The notes: a model not told the origin generated them from the letters alone. A stretch of DNA of 64,000 nt from Piscinibacter sp. HJYY11 (GCF_016735515.1 NZ_JAERQZ010000001.1:1984001-2048000); one strand, 5' to 3'; shown: positions 1-8,989, numbered from the stretch's first letter. A program made the numbers and translations.

Positions 1-351
1 GAGCTCGAACATCTCGTTCGGGATCGGCGTGCTGCCCTTCTTGTAGGCCAGGCCCATGCGCAGGTTTTCTTCCACCGTGAGGCGGCTGAAGATCTCGCGG
101 CCCTGCGGCACGTAGCCCACGCCCCGGCGCACGCGGTCGTACGAGGTGTCGCGGGTGATGTCCACGCCGTCGAGCTGGATGGTGCCGGTCTTCACCGGCA
201 CCACGCCCATCAGGCTCTTCAAGAGCGTGGTCTTGCCCACGCCGTTGCGCCCGAGGATCACGGTCACCTCGCCCAGGCGGGCTTCGAACGACAGGTTGCG
301 CAGGATGTGCGAGCCGCCGTAGAACTGGTTGATGCCTTCGACTTTCAGCAT
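1..351 (-). CDS. urtE: Urea ABC transporter ATP-binding subunit UrtE (3' part missing)
   Basis: The 117 N-terminal codons of a LivF-type ATPase are visible; the rest lies beyond the left edge. Near residue 35 is a Walker A motif (GRNGVGKTT), followed by the Q-loop region GYVPQGREIF typical of UrtE/LivF. The start MLKVEGINQFYGGS is conserved in UrtE. It is the last gene of a minus-strand urtABCDE run and begins 6 nt after the urtD stop, so it is part of that operon. It acts at the inner face of the cytoplasmic membrane, powering urea import together with UrtD. In related bacteria ureD often follows urtE, which could explain why no ureD is seen here; that point is inference. Confidence 0.95.
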   Translation of the reverse strand, partial: MLKVEGINQFYGGSHILRNLSFEARLGEVTVILGRNGVGKTTLLKSLMGVVPVKTGTIQLDGVDITRDTSYDRVRRGVGYVPQGREIFSRLTVEENLRMGLAYKKGSTPIPNEMFEL

Positions 352-357
352 GGCTGC

Positions 358-1248
358 TCAGCGTCCCAAATAGACTTCGACGACCTTCTCGTTCGCCTGC
401 ACATCGGCGAGCGACCCCTCCGCCAGCACGCTGCCTTCGTGCAGCACCGTCACCTTCTTCGCTGGGTTGCCCCGAGTGAGCTCGTCGATGAACTTCATGT
501 CGTGCTCGACCACCACCAGCGAATGATTGCCTTCGAGGGACAGGAAGAGCTCGGCGGTGCGCTCGGTCTCTTCGTCCGTCATGCCGGCCACGGGCTCGTC
601 GAGCAGCAGCAGCTTGGGGTCCTGCATCAGCAGCATGCCGATCTCGAGCCACTGCTTCTGGCCGTGGCTCAGCAGGCCTGCGATGCGCTGCGCACTGTCT
701 TTCAGGTGGATGAGCTTGAGCATGTCGCCGATGCGGTCGGCCTGCTCGCTGTTCAGGCGGAAGAACATCGACTGCTTGACACCCCGGTCGCCCTTCAGCG
801 CCAGCTCCAGGTTCTCGAACACCGAGAGCTGCTCGAAGACCGTGGGCTTCTGGAACTTGCGCCCGATGCCGGCCGAGGCGATGTCGTTCTCGCGCATGCG
901 CAGGAGGTCGATCGTCGAGCCGAAGAAGGCCTTGCCCACGTCGGGCCGGGTCTTGCCGGTGATCACGTCCATCATCGTGGTCTTGCCCGCACCGTTGGGG
1001 CCGATGATGCAGCGCAGCTCGCCCGCGCTGATGCTCAACGAGAGCGCGTTGAGGGCCTTGAAGCCGTCGAAGCTGACGGTGATGTCGTCGAGGTAGAGGA
1101 TGGCGCCGTGCGCCACGTCGAGCTCGCCCGGCGTCACCACCCGGCTGTAGCTGTGCTTGCGGCCGCCCGATTCACCGGCGTTGGCCGGCTGCTTCGCTTC
1201 CATCGCCTGGCGCGTGCGCGCGCCGGCTTGCATCAGCTCGGGGGTCAT
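358..1248 (-). CDS. urtD: Urea ABC transporter ATP-binding subunit UrtD
   Basis: LivG-type ATPase of 296 aa with a Walker A motif GPNGAGKTT, a signature-like LSHGQKQWLEIGM and a Walker B LLLLDEPVAGM. The open frame extends far upstream across urtC, but that extension is low-complexity shadow translation. The start MTPELMQAG at 1248 is chosen because its ATG overlaps the urtC stop as ATGA, a translational-coupling arrangement. The N-terminus carries about 50 residues ahead of the ABC domain, as is common in proteobacterial UrtD. It pairs with UrtE as the nucleotide-binding dimer of the high-affinity urea importer. Confidence 0.95.
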   Translation of the reverse strand: MTPELMQAGARTRQAMEAKQPANAGESGGRKHSYSRVVTPGELDVAHGAILYLDDITVSFDGFKALNALSLSISAGELRCIIGPNGAGKTTMMDVITGKTRPDVGKAFFGSTIDLLRMRENDIASAGIGRKFQKPTVFEQLSVFENLELALKGDRGVKQSMFFRLNSEQADRIGDMLKLIHLKDSAQRIAGLLSHGQKQWLEIGMLLMQDPKLLLLDEPVAGMTDEETERTAELFLSLEGNHSLVVVEHDMKFIDELTRGNPAKKVTVLHEGSVLAEGSLADVQANEKVVEVYLGR

Positions 1249-2384
1249 GCCTTTTCTCCCTCTTTCTGGCCGGTGAACCTGCGCACGAGGCCGATGATCC
1301 CTTGCGGCAGGAAGAGCGTCACCGCGATGAAGAGCGCACCGAGGAAGTAGAGCCAGAACTCGGGGAAGGCTTGCGTGAACCAGCTCTTGGCGCCGTTGAC
1401 GAAGAAGGCGCCCACGATCGGGCCGATGAGCGTGGCTCGCCCGCCCACTGCGGCCCAGATCGCCATCTCGATGCTGGCCGCCGGCGACATCTCGCTCGGG
1501 TTGATGATGCCCACCTGGGGCACGTAGAGCGCGCCGGCAATGCCGCACATCACCGCCGAGATCACCCAGATCGTGAGCTTGTAGCGCAGCGGGTCGTAGC
1601 CGGTGAACATGACGCGGCCTTCGGCATCGCGGATGGCCTGCAGCACGCGGCCGAACTTGCTCGCGATCAGCCAGCGCGCGAAGACGAAAAAGCCGATCAG
1701 CGTGAGCCCCGTCAGCACGAAGAGGAACATCTTCATCTGCGGCGTGGTGATCGTGATGCCGAGGATGCGCTTGAAGTCGGTGAAGCCGTTGTTGCCGCCG
1801 AAGCCCGTCTCGTTGCGGAAGAAGAGCAGCATCGCGGCAAAGGTCATCGCCTGCGTGATGATCGAGAAGTACACGCCCTTGATGCGCGAGCGGAAGGCGA
1901 AGTAGCCGAAGATGAAGGCGAGCAAGCCCGGCACGAGCACCACCATCGCCATCTGGAACAGGAAGCTGTCGCTGCCCGCCCAGTGCCACGGGAATTCCTT
2001 CCAGTTGAGGAACACCATGAAGTCGGGCATGTCGCTCTGGTACTGGCCGTCGCGACCGATCTGGCGCATGAGGTACATGCCCATCGCATAGCCGCCGAGG
2101 GCGAAGAAGAGGCCATGGCCCAGCGAGAGGATGCCGGTGTAGCCCCAGATCAGGTCCATCGCCAGCGCGCAGATGGCGTAGCACATGATCTTGCCGATGA
2201 GCAGCACGGCGAAGTCGCTCATGTGGAAGACGCTGTCGGGCGGCACCACGAGGTTGAGCACGGGCGCGACCACCAGCACGGCGAGCAGCGAGGCCAGCAC
2301 GCCGAACCAGCTCTTGAGCGACATCAGCCGCGTGGGCGACGACACGGTCGGGATCGTGGGAACGTTGGGAAGGACCGCGCTCAT
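1245..2384 (-). CDS. urtC: Urea ABC transporter permease UrtC
   Basis: LivM-family permease of 379 aa. After a basic cytoplasmic N-terminus come a series of hydrophobic segments and the family-typical stretches GYTGILSLGHGLFFALGGYAMGM and RDAEGRVMFTGYDP. The stop overlaps the urtD start and the gene start overlaps the 3' end of urtB by 4 nt, so the three genes are translationally coupled. With UrtB it forms the membrane channel for urea. Length and order match UrtC of proteobacteria and cyanobacteria. Confidence 0.95.
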   Translation of the reverse strand: MSAVLPNVPTIPTVSSPTRLMSLKSWFGVLASLLAVLVVAPVLNLVVPPDSVFHMSDFAVLLIGKIMCYAICALAMDLIWGYTGILSLGHGLFFALGGYAMGMYLMRQIGRDGQYQSDMPDFMVFLNWKEFPWHWAGSDSFLFQMAMVVLVPGLLAFIFGYFAFRSRIKGVYFSIITQAMTFAAMLLFFRNETGFGGNNGFTDFKRILGITITTPQMKMFLFVLTGLTLIGFFVFARWLIASKFGRVLQAIRDAEGRVMFTGYDPLRYKLTIWVISAVMCGIAGALYVPQVGIINPSEMSPAASIEMAIWAAVGGRATLIGPIVGAFFVNGAKSWFTQAFPEFWLYFLGALFIAVTLFLPQGIIGLVRRFTGQKEGEKA

Positions 2385-3979
2385 GCTTCAGCACTCCGGC
2401 CTTTCATCGCGAAGATGCCCTGCGGCCGCTTCTGGATGAAGACAACAATGAAAACCAGCACCATGATCTTGGCCAGCACCGCACCGGCCCAGCCTTCGAG
2501 GATCTTGTTGATGACACCCAGGCCCAGCGCCGCATAGACGGTGCCGGCGAGCTGGCCCACCCCGCCGAGCACGACGACGAGGAAGCTGTCGACGATGTAG
2601 CTCTGGCCGAGGTCGGGGCCGACGTTGCCCACCTGCGAGAGCGCGCAGCCCGCGAGGCCGGCGATGCCGGAGCCGAGGGCGAAGGCGTAGGTGTCGACCT
2701 TGGCGGTGTTGACGCCCACGCACGAGGCCATGCGGCGGTTCTGCGTGACGCCGCGCACGAAGAGGCCGAGGCGCGTGCGGGCCACGAGGTAGGCGAGGCC
2801 AGCCAGCACCAGCATCGCGAAGACGATGATCGCGATGCGATTGAAGGGCAGCGTGAGGTTGCTCAGCACCGACACACCGCCCGACAGCCAGGCCGGGTTC
2901 TCGACCGGCACGTTCTGCGCGCCGAAGATGGTGCGCACGCCCTGCATCAGCACGAGGCTGATGCCCCAGGTGGCGAGCAGCGTCTCCAGCGGCCGGCCGT
3001 AGAGCCAGCGGATCACGCTGCGCTCCATCGCCGCGCCGACGAGGGCCGAGGCGAAGAACGAGATGGGAATGGCCGCGAGGATGTAGTAGTCGAAGAGGCC
3101 CGGCAGGTAGCTGCGGAAGAGGTTCTGCGTCACGTAGGCCGCATACGCGCCGATCATGATCAGCTCGCCGTGCGCCATGTTGATGACGCCCATCAGGCCG
3201 TAGGTGATGGCGAGGCCCAGGGCCGCCAGCAGCAGGATGGAGCCGAGGCTGATGCCGGTGAACACCACGCCGGCGCGTTCGCCCCACGCCAGCTTGGCGC
3301 GGATGCCATCGAGCGCCTGGATCAGCGCGCCGCGCACCTCGGCATCGGTCTCGGCATCGGGCGCCAGGCGCTCCTGCAGCAGGCTCGCCACCGTGGGCTC
3401 GCTGCTTTCGGCGAGCGACTTCACCGCGGCGAGGCGCTTGGTCTTGTCGGTCGAGGAGACGAGGATGGCCGCGCGCATGCGCTCGAGCGACTGCTTCAGG
3501 CCCGCGTCGGTCTCGGCGGCCACGGCCTTGTCGAGCAGCACGAGTTGCGACTCGTCGATGGTCTGCTTGGCCATCTCGGTGATGGCCGTGCGGCGGGTTT
3601 CCACGTCGGGCGAGACGAGCTGCAACGCGGCCTGGGCGGCCTGCAGCGCGCCCTTCATGCGGTTGTTGCTGACCACGTCTTCGGCGTTCTCGGGCAGCGT
3701 GGCCGCAGCGCCGGTGGCGGCATCGGTGGCCTTGTCATCGCGCACGATGAAGACCTTGTCGCCGGCGATCTTCACGGCGTCGTCGAGCAGCGCCTGCACG
3801 AAGGGGGCGAGGTCGCTCGCGCCTTCGGCGACCGCCTTGGTGAGTGCGGCGATGCGCTCGTCGCTGTCGCCTTCGGCAATCGCCTTGGCCTGCTGCGGTG
3901 TCAGCGCCTGAGCTTGGCCGAAGGCCAGCAACATCAGCGCGAACAGGGCGCAGGCAAATAGTCGGGTGGTCAGAGACAT
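2381..3979 (-). CDS. urtB: Urea ABC transporter permease UrtB, long form
   Basis: Protein of 532 aa. Residues 1-25 form a signal peptide ending near AQA. Roughly residues 26-230 are a polar, alanine-rich extracytoplasmic region, and the rest is a LivH-type permease (GLMGVINMAHGELIMIGAY). The N-terminal extension is normal for proteobacterial UrtB, which is about 520-540 aa, but is absent from LivH; its role is not established. The gene follows urtA after a 106-nt gap that holds a stem-loop, and it overlaps urtC by 4 nt. It forms the urea translocation path with UrtC. Confidence 0.94.
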   Translation of the reverse strand: MSLTTRLFACALFALMLLAFGQAQALTPQQAKAIAEGDSDERIAALTKAVAEGASDLAPFVQALLDDAVKIAGDKVFIVRDDKATDAATGAAATLPENAEDVVSNNRMKGALQAAQAALQLVSPDVETRRTAITEMAKQTIDESQLVLLDKAVAAETDAGLKQSLERMRAAILVSSTDKTKRLAAVKSLAESSEPTVASLLQERLAPDAETDAEVRGALIQALDGIRAKLAWGERAGVVFTGISLGSILLLAALGLAITYGLMGVINMAHGELIMIGAYAAYVTQNLFRSYLPGLFDYYILAAIPISFFASALVGAAMERSVIRWLYGRPLETLLATWGISLVLMQGVRTIFGAQNVPVENPAWLSGGVSVLSNLTLPFNRIAIIVFAMLVLAGLAYLVARTRLGLFVRGVTQNRRMASCVGVNTAKVDTYAFALGSGIAGLAGCALSQVGNVGPDLGQSYIVDSFLVVVLGGVGQLAGTVYAALGLGVINKILEGWAGAVLAKIMVLVFIVVFIQKRPQGIFAMKGRSAEA

Positions 3980-4023
3980 GGCTCTTGTGGGTTGCCCCGC
4001 CCTCCGCGGGGACCAAACACAAA

Positions 4024-4052
4024 GAGGCCCTGCCCATGGCAGGCAGGACCTC
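4024..4052 (-). terminator. urtA-urtB intergenic stem-loop (attenuator or processing hairpin)
   Basis: Positions 4024-4034 pair with 4042-4052 over 11 bp on the minus-strand transcript (one G-U pair), with a 7-nt loop. A modest U-rich stretch follows downstream on that strand. It sits between the binding-protein gene and the permease gene. In many ABC operons such a hairpin leaves more mRNA for the binding protein than for the membrane subunits, and that role is inferred here. Confidence 0.6.
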
Positions 4053-4085
4053 CGTTCTCAGATCAGGAGAAAGCTCTTCTCAAGC

Positions 4086-5360
4086 TCACTTCTTTTCCGG
4101 GACGTTCTTCTTGCCCTTGTTCTCGGGGATGTAGTCGCTCCACGGGTCGGCGACCACCGGGCCCTTGGTCTTCCACACCACGTTGAACTGGCCGTCGGCC
4201 TTCACTTCGCCGATGAACACCGGCTTGTGCAGGTGGTGGTTTTCCTTGTCCATCGTGGAGGTGAAACCACCCGGCGCCTTGAAGGTCTGGCCGGCCATGG
4301 CGGCGATCACCTTGTCGGTGTCGGTCGACTTGGCCTTCTCGACCGCCTGTGCCCACATGTGGATGCCGATGTAGGTGGCTTCCATCGGGTCGTTGGTCAG
4401 CGGCTTGTCCTTGTGGCCGGGGATGTTCTTGGCCTTGGCGTAGGCCGACCACGACTTGATGAAGGCGTCGTTGGTCGGGTTCTTGATGGACATGAAGTAG
4501 TTCCAGGCGGCCAGGTGGCCCACCAGCGGCTTGGTGTCGACACCGCGCAGCTCTTCTTCACCCACCGAGAAGGCCACCACCGGCACGTCGGTCGCCTTCA
4601 GGCCCTGGTTGCCCAGTTCCTTGTAGAAGGGCACGTTGGAGTCGCCGTTGATGGTCGAGACCACGGCGGTCTTCTTGCCTTCGGAGGAGAACTTCTTGAT
4701 CTTGGCGATGATGCTCTGGTAGTCGGAGTGGCCGAAGGGGGTGTACTCCTCCATGATGTCGGCCTCGGCGACGCCCTTGCTCTTCAGGAAGGCGCGCAGG
4801 ATCTTGTTGGTGGTACGCGGGTACACGTAGTCGGTGCCCAGCAGCACCCAGCGCTTGGCCGAGCCGCCGTCCTTGCTCATCAGGTACTCGACCGCGGGGA
4901 TGGCCTGCTGGTTGGGCGCGGCACCCGTGTAGAACACGTTCTTCGACAGCTCTTCACCTTCGTACTGCACGGGGTAGAAGAGCAGCGAGTTGTTCTGCTC
5001 GAACACCGGCAGCACCGACTTGCGGCTCACGCTGGTCCAGCAGCCGAAGACGACGGCGACCTTGTCCTGCGAGATCAGCTGCTTGGCCTTTTCGGCGAAC
5101 AGCGGCCAGTTCGACGCCGGGTCGACGACCACGGGCTCGAGCTTCTTGCCGAGCACGCCGCCCTTGGCGTTGATCTCGTCGATGGCCATCAGGGCCACGT
5201 CCTTCAGCACGGTTTCCGAAATGGCCATCGTGCCCGACAGCGAGTGCAGCACGCCGACCTTGATGGTCTGGGCTTGGGCAAAGGCGGGCAGGCCGAGCGC
5301 GGCCACGCCCAGCGACACGGCGCTGAGGGCCTTGGCGAATGTGCGGCGGGTGGAAGTCAT
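4086..5360 (-). CDS. urtA: Urea ABC transporter substrate-binding protein UrtA
   Basis: Protein of 424 aa from the FmdD/UrtA branch of periplasmic binding proteins. The N-terminus STRRTFAKALSAVSLG has a twin-arginine-like RRxF core and a cleavage region after AQA, so Tat export is plausible. The mature part starts TIKVGVLHSLSGTMAISE and contains FGCWTSVSRKSVLPVFE, both typical of UrtA. AAGGAG lies 9 nt before the ATG. It is the first gene of the urt operon and would capture urea in the periplasm for UrtBC. Confidence 0.96.
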   Translation of the reverse strand: MTSTRRTFAKALSAVSLGVAALGLPAFAQAQTIKVGVLHSLSGTMAISETVLKDVALMAIDEINAKGGVLGKKLEPVVVDPASNWPLFAEKAKQLISQDKVAVVFGCWTSVSRKSVLPVFEQNNSLLFYPVQYEGEELSKNVFYTGAAPNQQAIPAVEYLMSKDGGSAKRWVLLGTDYVYPRTTNKILRAFLKSKGVAEADIMEEYTPFGHSDYQSIIAKIKKFSSEGKKTAVVSTINGDSNVPFYKELGNQGLKATDVPVVAFSVGEEELRGVDTKPLVGHLAAWNYFMSIKNPTNDAFIKSWSAYAKAKNIPGHKDKPLTNDPMEATYIGIHMWAQAVEKAKSTDTDKVIAAMAGQTFKAPGGFTSTMDKENHHLHKPVFIGEVKADGQFNVVWKTKGPVVADPWSDYIPENKGKKNVPEKK

Positions 5361-5447
5361 GTAGAGAAGCTCCTTGGGTTGTGTCTCACGGTCCCCTCCT
5401 GTGGGGTGGACAGAACGCAGGTTACGGAGCGGGGTGGATGCGGCATA

Positions 5448-5463
5448 TACGACAGATGGCGTA
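5448..5463. promoter_or_regulatory. Palindromic site upstream of urtA
   Basis: The 16-nt dyad TACG-N8-CGTA lies about 90-100 bp before the urtA start, in the 130-bp gap ahead of the operon. NarL/LuxR-type response regulators often bind inverted TAC/GTA-type half-sites, and such a regulator is encoded at 30583-31545. Any link between the two is inference. Nothing else of note was seen in 5361-5492. Confidence 0.3.
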
Positions 5464-5492
5464 GGGCCCTGTCGCGACGGCCGCCGCGTCGA

Positions 5493-6677
5493 TCAGGTGA
5501 GCACGGACTCCGCGGCTTCGACGATCCGGGCGGTGAGCGCCGCCGGGTCGAAGGCCGAGTGGCGCTTGGCCACCGCGCGTGCGGCCTTGGCATGCGAGCC
5601 GTCGGCGCGCACCATGATCTCGATCAGCGATGCGTACGCCACCGGTGGGGCCTGCAGCGCGGCATTGACACCCGCGCCGCTGCGCTCGACCTGGCGAGCG
5701 ATCAGGTGCTGCTCGGCGTGCTCGGGCAGCATCAGCACCGGGATGCCGAGCCTGAGTGCCTGCGCCACGGTGGCCTGGCCGGCGTGGCAGACGAGCAGCG
5801 AGCAGCGTGGCAACGCGCGCCGGAAGTCGATCGGCTGCCGGCTGTAGCGCAAGGTGGGTGCGCTCACCGGCTCGGCCCCTTCACCCGGCAAGTAGCACAA
5901 CGTGGGCAGGCGACAGTCTGCGAGCGCCCGCAGCACTTCCACATGACCGGGATGCGAGCGGCGAAGGTAGGCGAGCACATGCGGGCCGTTGCCGCCTGGC
6001 CAATCGGGCTCGGCGCCCGGCGCGTATTCGCCATCGGGTCCGACGTAGTCGGCGGCACTGCGGCCGAGGCCGCCGTAGTGGTCGAGCTCGGGCCAGGTGC
6101 ACAGCAACGTGCGCTCGGGGTAGAAAAGATCGCACAGGCGATCGAGCGGGGCCGCGCCAGCATCGCGCAGCACCGTGTTCACGCAGCTCAACACCTGCGC
6201 ATCGACGTCGGCCGCATGGTGGGCCGGCGGCGGCGCCCAGTCGCGAAACACCGGCAAGGGCGACAGCCGCGGCGGCACCGAAAAGCCATGGCCAATGTGC
6301 ACCGCCGGGACGCCCATCACGCGCGCGGCCAGCAGTGCGGTGGGCGCATGGTCAGCGATCAGCACCTCGCAGCCACTCACCTCGATGAGCGACTGCCAGG
6401 CCGCCGCCAGCCCGGCCAGCCCCGCTGCATGGCCGTGGCCACAGGCCACCAGCACATCGGCCATCGTCCATGCGGGCGTGGGCGTGGTGTGGATCGCCAG
6501 CGGCGCCTGGAACACACGCCCGAGCCCTGGCGGCAGCACGGCGCGGCTGCCCATCACGTCGCGCAGCGCGAAGCTGAGCGTGTGGCCACGCCTTTGCAGC
6601 GCGGTGGCGACAGGGCGCAGGCGCGTGAGGTGGCCGAGGTTGGCCCCCAACTCCCACGCCATCAGCACCCTGGCCAT
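5493..6677 (-). CDS. UGT-like (GT-B fold) glycosyltransferase
   Basis: Protein of 394 aa from the start MARVLMAWELGANLGH. An earlier in-frame start would overlap the upstream gene, and an AGAGG stretch precedes the chosen ATG. The N-terminal GANLGHLTRLRPVATALQRRGH motif and the C-terminal HAGQATVAQALRLGIPVLML motif (about residues 305-325) match the UDP-glucuronosyl/MGT-type glycosyltransferase family, in which this C-terminal block binds the sugar nucleotide. No signal peptide or membrane segment is seen, so it should be cytosolic. It starts 19 nt after the stop of the barrel-protein gene and is likely co-transcribed with it. The acceptor is unknown: a lipid, a polysaccharide precursor or the neighbouring envelope protein are all possible. 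Confidence 0.75.
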   Translation of the reverse strand: MARVLMAWELGANLGHLTRLRPVATALQRRGHTLSFALRDVMGSRAVLPPGLGRVFQAPLAIHTTPTPAWTMADVLVACGHGHAAGLAGLAAAWQSLIEVSGCEVLIADHAPTALLAARVMGVPAVHIGHGFSVPPRLSPLPVFRDWAPPPAHHAADVDAQVLSCVNTVLRDAGAAPLDRLCDLFYPERTLLCTWPELDHYGGLGRSAADYVGPDGEYAPGAEPDWPGGNGPHVLAYLRRSHPGHVEVLRALADCRLPTLCYLPGEGAEPVSAPTLRYSRQPIDFRRALPRCSLLVCHAGQATVAQALRLGIPVLMLPEHAEQHLIARQVERSGAGVNAALQAPPVAYASLIEIMVRADGSHAKAARAVAKRHSAFDPAALTARIVEAAESVLT

Positions 6678-6696
6678 GCCGCCGTGCCTCTTGTGG

Positions 6697-8175
6697 TCAG
6701 AGTTCGAATCGCAGCCCGAGCCCGAGGCGCTGGCTGCGGTAGCCCTTCTGCGCGACGCCGGTCTCATAGTCCACGTACCAGCTCATGCCACCTTGATGCA
6801 CGCTCGAGAGGCCGAGTGCCACGTTGCCGTAGCCGGCGCTGGTGTCGGCCGTGGTGGGGATGAGCACGGTGGTGTTGCCGTTGACGAGGGTCGCGCTGGC
6901 GGCATCTCGCGTGTGTTGCGTGCGGCGCGTGGCTTCGACACGCACGTACGGCAGCACCAGGCCCCACGACACCGGCAGGCTCGTCTGCACCTGCGCGCCG
7001 AGGTTGTAGCTCGTGGAGCGCACGGTCTGCCGGCTGACGCTCAAGGCTTCGGTGCTGCCGCTTTCCTCGAAGGCCTCGACGCGGGAGGTCACGCTGTCGA
7101 TGCGCAGGTAGGGCCCGACGCTCCACGCACCAAAGTTCAGGTCGCGACCGGCCGAGAGGCTGAGGCCCAGGCCGCGTCCACCCGGCCTTGCCTCGGCCAC
7201 GCCGCCGATGCCGTCGTCGCGCTGCAGGGCATAGCGGGTGGCTTCATAGCTGACGGTGGCACTGACGTAGCCGGACGCCGTGACGTTCCAGTTCGCATAG
7301 GCCGTGGCCTGCCCGCCCTTGCTCTTCTGCCGGCTCAGCGACTCGGCGAAATCGATGCGTGCGTTCGAGCCGCCGGCATTGGCGCCGAACACCCATTCGT
7401 CGTTCAGTCGGTAGTCGGCACCGATCGACAGCGCGGTGCTGCGCAGCCTGAACTCGGACTGCGTGTCGCTGCGGTTCTGGCGCAGGTAGTCGCCGAGCCC
7501 GAGCAGGTACACGCCCAGACGCTGCGTCTCTCGCGCGGAGGCTGCAGGGTCGTCGTTCTTCTTCACCGGCAGCGGCACGCCCTGCACGTCGAAGGCTGGC
7601 ACGTTGCGATTGCGTCGCAGGATGCGCATGCGCGACTGGGCATGGTCGAGGTTGCTCTGCAGGCGCTGGCCCTGCACGGCCATGAGCGGTGTTGCCAGCT
7701 CGGCCGCATGGGGGGCGGGGGCCGCGCAGTCATGGTCTTGGCGGCGCACACGCGTCGCGCGTGCGCGGGTTGCGGCACCTGCCTGCACGTCACCCGGGCA
7801 CGGCAGGTTCACCACCGTGCTCGGGTAGCCGCCCTCGCCCGCCACGCTCACGAGGCCGCCATAGCCGTTGTCGATGGCCGAGATGTAGTAGGTGTGCTCT
7901 CCCGGCAAGGCCGGCACGGTGAGCGCACCGCCCGAGACGTTGCGTGTGCCGAGTGGAGACGAACTCCCGGGCGGGCCGATGTGCCAGACCTCGGCGCCCG
8001 AGGTGATGGCCAGGTTGGTGTCGGTGTCGATGCAGTTGCCCACCAGGGCCAGTGTGCTGCCCGACACCATGGCATTGGGCGAGCATTCGATGGCCGCCGA
8101 CGCATCGGCCGCGACAGACAGGAGACATGGCAACACGGCCAGCGATGACAGCGATGTGATGTTGGATTTCTTCAT
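6697..8175 (-). CDS. Autotransporter-like outer-membrane beta-barrel protein
   Basis: Protein of 492 aa from MKKSNITSLSSLAVLP. An N-terminal signal peptide ends near DASA. Next comes a short cysteine-containing region of about 100 residues with Ig-like character (SGGALTVPALPGEHTYYISA), then a basic linker. The last 280 residues alternate in polarity and end ...YRSQRLGLGLRFEL, the aromatic/hydrophobic C-terminus recognised by the BAM machinery. The barrel contains repeated strand-like segments such as YRLNDEWVFGANAGGSNARIDF. The passenger is unusually short for a classical autotransporter. It is followed by the glycosyltransferase gene and divergent from an OmpA-domain gene. Its function is not known. 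Confidence 0.7.
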   Translation of the reverse strand: MKKSNITSLSSLAVLPCLLSVAADASAAIECSPNAMVSGSTLALVGNCIDTDTNLAITSGAEVWHIGPPGSSSPLGTRNVSGGALTVPALPGEHTYYISAIDNGYGGLVSVAGEGGYPSTVVNLPCPGDVQAGAATRARATRVRRQDHDCAAPAPHAAELATPLMAVQGQRLQSNLDHAQSRMRILRRNRNVPAFDVQGVPLPVKKNDDPAASARETQRLGVYLLGLGDYLRQNRSDTQSEFRLRSTALSIGADYRLNDEWVFGANAGGSNARIDFAESLSRQKSKGGQATAYANWNVTASGYVSATVSYEATRYALQRDDGIGGVAEARPGGRGLGLSLSAGRDLNFGAWSVGPYLRIDSVTSRVEAFEESGSTEALSVSRQTVRSTSYNLGAQVQTSLPVSWGLVLPYVRVEATRRTQHTRDAASATLVNGNTTVLIPTTADTSAGYGNVALGLSSVHQGGMSWYVDYETGVAQKGYRSQRLGLGLRFEL

Positions 8176-8340
8176 GGTGTAGTTCTGTGGGATCACGCGT
8201 GCGGCCCCTCTCCGATGCCGCCCGTCCGGACAAAAAAGCCGCGATCATCCAGACATCACTCCGACGCGCCCATCCCCTTTGCGGGTGGATGCGCCCCTGT
8301 GCGCCACACCGTTTCCGTTGGTTGCATTTGCGTGTGTCGC

Positions 8341-8360
8341 GCCCCCTCCGATGTGGGGGC
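8341..8360. promoter_or_regulatory. C/G-arm palindrome in the barrel/ompA divergent region
   Basis: Arms GCCCCC and GGGGGC are separated by 8 nt, 56 nt before the OmpA-domain start, within the 240-nt divergent gap 8176-8415. It could be an operator or a leader hairpin. A related C5A/TG5 palindrome lies upstream of the iclR-type gene at 11620-11635. No clear -35/-10 pair was recognised in the gap. Confidence 0.3.
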
Positions 8361-8415
8361 ACCGACGCGCAACCCACATGGAAAAATTCCGGGTTGCGTT
8401 CACAGGGAGAAAACA

Positions 8416-8982
8416 ATGAACACCAGGATCACGCTCGCAGCACTCGTGCTGCTCGCCACGCCGTGGCTCGCGCAAGCGCAGACCGTGATGGTCTACGGCG
8501 AAGGGCAGCAGCCCACCGCGCAGGAAGTCGCCGACATCCTTTTCCGCGGGGCGAGTGAAGCCACCAAGCTGCGCGGCCAGGCGCCCATCAACGGCCGCTC
8601 GCCGTTCGCGCTGCTGGAGCAGACCCCCACCAAAAACCCGACCGAAGCGAGCGCCGTGTCGGTGCCGGTGCCCTTCGATTTCGACTCGGCCACGCTCAAC
8701 CCCAAGGCGCGCCAGCAGCTCGACGTGATCGCCGAAGGCATCCGCCTGACCGAAGGCACGGTGAAGGTGGTCGTCGAGGGCCACACCGACGCCAAGGGCA
8801 GCGTGCACTACAACGAAAGCCTGTCACTGCGCCGCGCCTCGGCCGTGCGCAACTACCTCGTCAACGTGAAGAAGATTCCCGTGACGCAGCTCGGCGTGGA
8901 AGGCAAGGGCCCGCACAAGTTGCTCGACAAGAGCGACCCGTACAACGGCAGCAACCGCCGCGTGCAGTTCCGCGCGGGCTGA
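8416..8982 (+). CDS. OmpA-family peptidoglycan-associated protein
   Basis: Protein of 188 aa. The start at 8416 follows an AGGGAGA ribosome-binding site, and a signal peptide ends at AQA (residue 22). Residues from about 90 form an OmpA-C domain: VPFDFDSATLNPKARQQLD, VVVEGHTDAKGSVHYNESLS and LRRASAVRNYLV, with the peptidoglycan-binding Asp/Arg pattern NRRVQF at the end. The domain would anchor the protein to the cell wall in the periplasm. The stop is 7 nt before the caspase-fold gene, so the two are almost certainly one transcript and probably act together at the envelope. Confidence 0.85.
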   Translation: MNTRITLAALVLLATPWLAQAQTVMVYGEGQQPTAQEVADILFRGASEATKLRGQAPINGRSPFALLEQTPTKNPTEASAVSVPVPFDFDSATLNPKARQQLDVIAEGIRLTEGTVKVVVEGHTDAKGSVHYNESLSLRRASAVRNYLVNVKKIPVTQLGVEGKGPHKLLDKSDPYNGSNRRVQFRAG

Positions 8983-8989
8983 GGGTTCC

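Noticed and set aside
358..2394. 678-codon frame ending in UrtD
   Set aside because: Only the last 296 codons are UrtD; the upstream part is an out-of-frame reading of urtC.
5361..5492. Sigma-54 promoter before urtA
   Set aside because: No GG-N10-GC element of the right form was found on the minus strand.
3966..6863. 965-codon plus-strand open frame
   Set aside because: Antisense to urtA and the glycosyltransferase; low-complexity Ala/Gly/His/Arg content typical of GC-rich shadow frames.
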